Source: Roseibium sp. MMSF_3412 (lineage in GTDB: Bacteria > Pseudomonadota > Alphaproteobacteria > Rhizobiales > Stappiaceae). From it: a DNA stretch of 64,000 nucleotides. Made by a program: the position numbers and the translations under genes. The stretch lies in contig NZ_JASHJI010000001.1 of the NCBI RefSeq assembly GCF_030733265.1, forward strand, positions 124,001 to 188,000, in the 5' to 3' direction. Below the pieces are notes generated by a model that saw only the letters and a list, made by a program, of their open reading frames with translations, had not been told where the DNA came from and made no database searches. Shown here piece after piece: positions 63,357 through 64,000 of the stretch; the first letter of the stretch is position 1, and the number at the start of each line of letters is the position of its first letter.

Positions 63357-64000
63357 ATGGCTGAAGCCTATATCTTCGATCACGTCAGAACCCCGCGCGG
63401 ACGCGGCAAGAAGGACGGCGCGCTTCACGAAGTCCCGTCCGTACGTCTGGCCGCGACGGCGCTTGAGGCGGTCCGCGACCGCAACGGGCTCGACACGGCC
63501 AGAGTGGATGACGTCGTGCTCGGGTGTGTCGATCCCGTCGGCGAGGCAGGCGGCGACATCGCCCGTGCCGCGGTATTTGCCGCTGGATACGACACATCGG
63601 TCCCCGGGATGCAGATCAACCGCTTTTGCGCATCCGGCCTCGACGCGGTCAACATGGCCTCCGCCCAGGTCATGGCAGGGCAGCACAAACTGGTCATTGC
63701 AGGCGGCGTGGAGAGCATGAGCCGTGTCGGTATCGGCGCTTCGGGCGGCGCGTGGCCGATCGAACCGCAGGTGGCCGTTCCTTCCTATTTCATGCCGCAG
63801 GGCGTCTCCGCGGACCTGATCGCAACCAAATACGGTTTCAGCCGCGACGACTGCGACGGCTATGCAGTTCAGAGCCAGAAACGTGCCGCAAAATCCTGGG
63901 ATGACGGCCGGTTTTCCAAATCGGTGGTACCGGTGAAGGACATCAACGGGATCACCATCCTGGACCGGGACGAACACATGCGGCCGGAGACCGACATGCA
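63357..64000 (+). CDS. Acetyl-CoA C-acyltransferase (thiolase), 5' part (cut by window end)
   Basis: The first 214 codons of a thiolase, running off the window. It has the acyl-Cys91 in NRFCASGLDAV, GGVESMSR, and the loop region (FMPQGVSADLIATKYGFSRD). The ATG follows AAGGAGG. The fatty acid/acetyl-CoA C-acyltransferase (FadA) role is suggested by the acyl-CoA dehydrogenase upstream; a biosynthetic thiolase (PhaA) cannot be excluded because the rest is missing. Confidence 0.92.
   Translation, partial: MAEAYIFDHVRTPRGRGKKDGALHEVPSVRLAATALEAVRDRNGLDTARVDDVVLGCVDPVGEAGGDIARAAVFAAGYDTSVPGMQINRFCASGLDAVNMASAQVMAGQHKLVIAGGVESMSRVGIGASGGAWPIEPQVAVPSYFMPQGVSADLIATKYGFSRDDCDGYAVQSQKRAAKSWDDGRFSKSVVPVKDINGITILDRDEHMRPETDM

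Noticed and set aside
1..64000. tRNA, rRNA, riboswitch or phage attachment sites
   Set aside because: None were recognised by eye; a covariance-model search would be needed to exclude small RNAs.

Overview
The window is GC-rich alphaproteobacterial chromosome. Gene content (a full FixLJ-FixK and cbb3 oxidase set, PodJ, a cisplatin-type ATP-dependent DNA ligase with its Lhr-like helicase, exonuclease and PdeM partners, LOV and NIT sensory proteins) fits a marine or soil Rhizobiales/Stappiaceae-type bacterium such as the Roseibium/Labrenzia group. That taxonomic placement is inference from gene families; no rRNA gene lies in the window.

Layout. 1-2.2 kb: 3' end of a sugar transferase, aroQ, a receiver protein and two small unknown genes. 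2.3-10.4 kb (minus strand): ccoNOQP followed by ccoGHIS, preceded by a perfect FNR/FixK box. 10.6-12.9 kb: a LysR regulator divergent from an SHMT-like PLP enzyme. 13-17 kb: a LOV-domain (blue light) histidine kinase, a CheY-like receiver and a chemoreceptor in one direction. 17-21 kb: an AbrB-type membrane protein, a GST and hemN with a near-consensus FixK box. 21-24.7 kb: fixK, a receiver-only protein in the position of a FixT-like modulator, a small transposon-like insertion, fixJ and fixL. 24.8-33.2 kb: an aminotransferase, an SSS-type hybrid kinase, a GGDEF/EAL protein and a LuxR response regulator. 33.7-37 kb: a thioesterase, a secreted unknown protein and the DNA ligase. 37-39.2 kb: a lower-GC island (DHFR-like protein plus TetR) next to a decayed second copy of the ligase 5' end. 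39.2-45.8 kb: a NIT-domain chemoreceptor, a DEAD-box helicase, a MipA/OmpV-like protein and a TetR regulator. 45.9-50.7 kb: an NTF2-like protein, the ligase-associated exonuclease, Lhr-like helicase and PdeM. 51.2-52.4 kb: an array of palindromic repeats enclosing a DUF559 nuclease gene. 52.4-59.6 kb: an AI-2E transporter, a TIGR02186/TSUP pair and PodJ. 60-64 kb: a MerR regulator, an acyl-CoA dehydrogenase, a GST and the start of a thiolase (beta-oxidation).

How the genes work together. FixL (haem PAS), FixJ and FixK form an oxygen-sensing cascade; the FixK-type boxes before ccoN and hemN make the oxidase, its assembly genes and anaerobic haem synthesis the likely targets. The repair genes form a split version of a cluster that is usually contiguous. 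Points that most deserve a second look are the DUF559/repeat array, the transposon-like element that supplies the fixJ stop codon, the ligase fossil beside the DHFR/TetR island, the LOV kinase-receiver-chemoreceptor cluster, and the FixT-like receiver.
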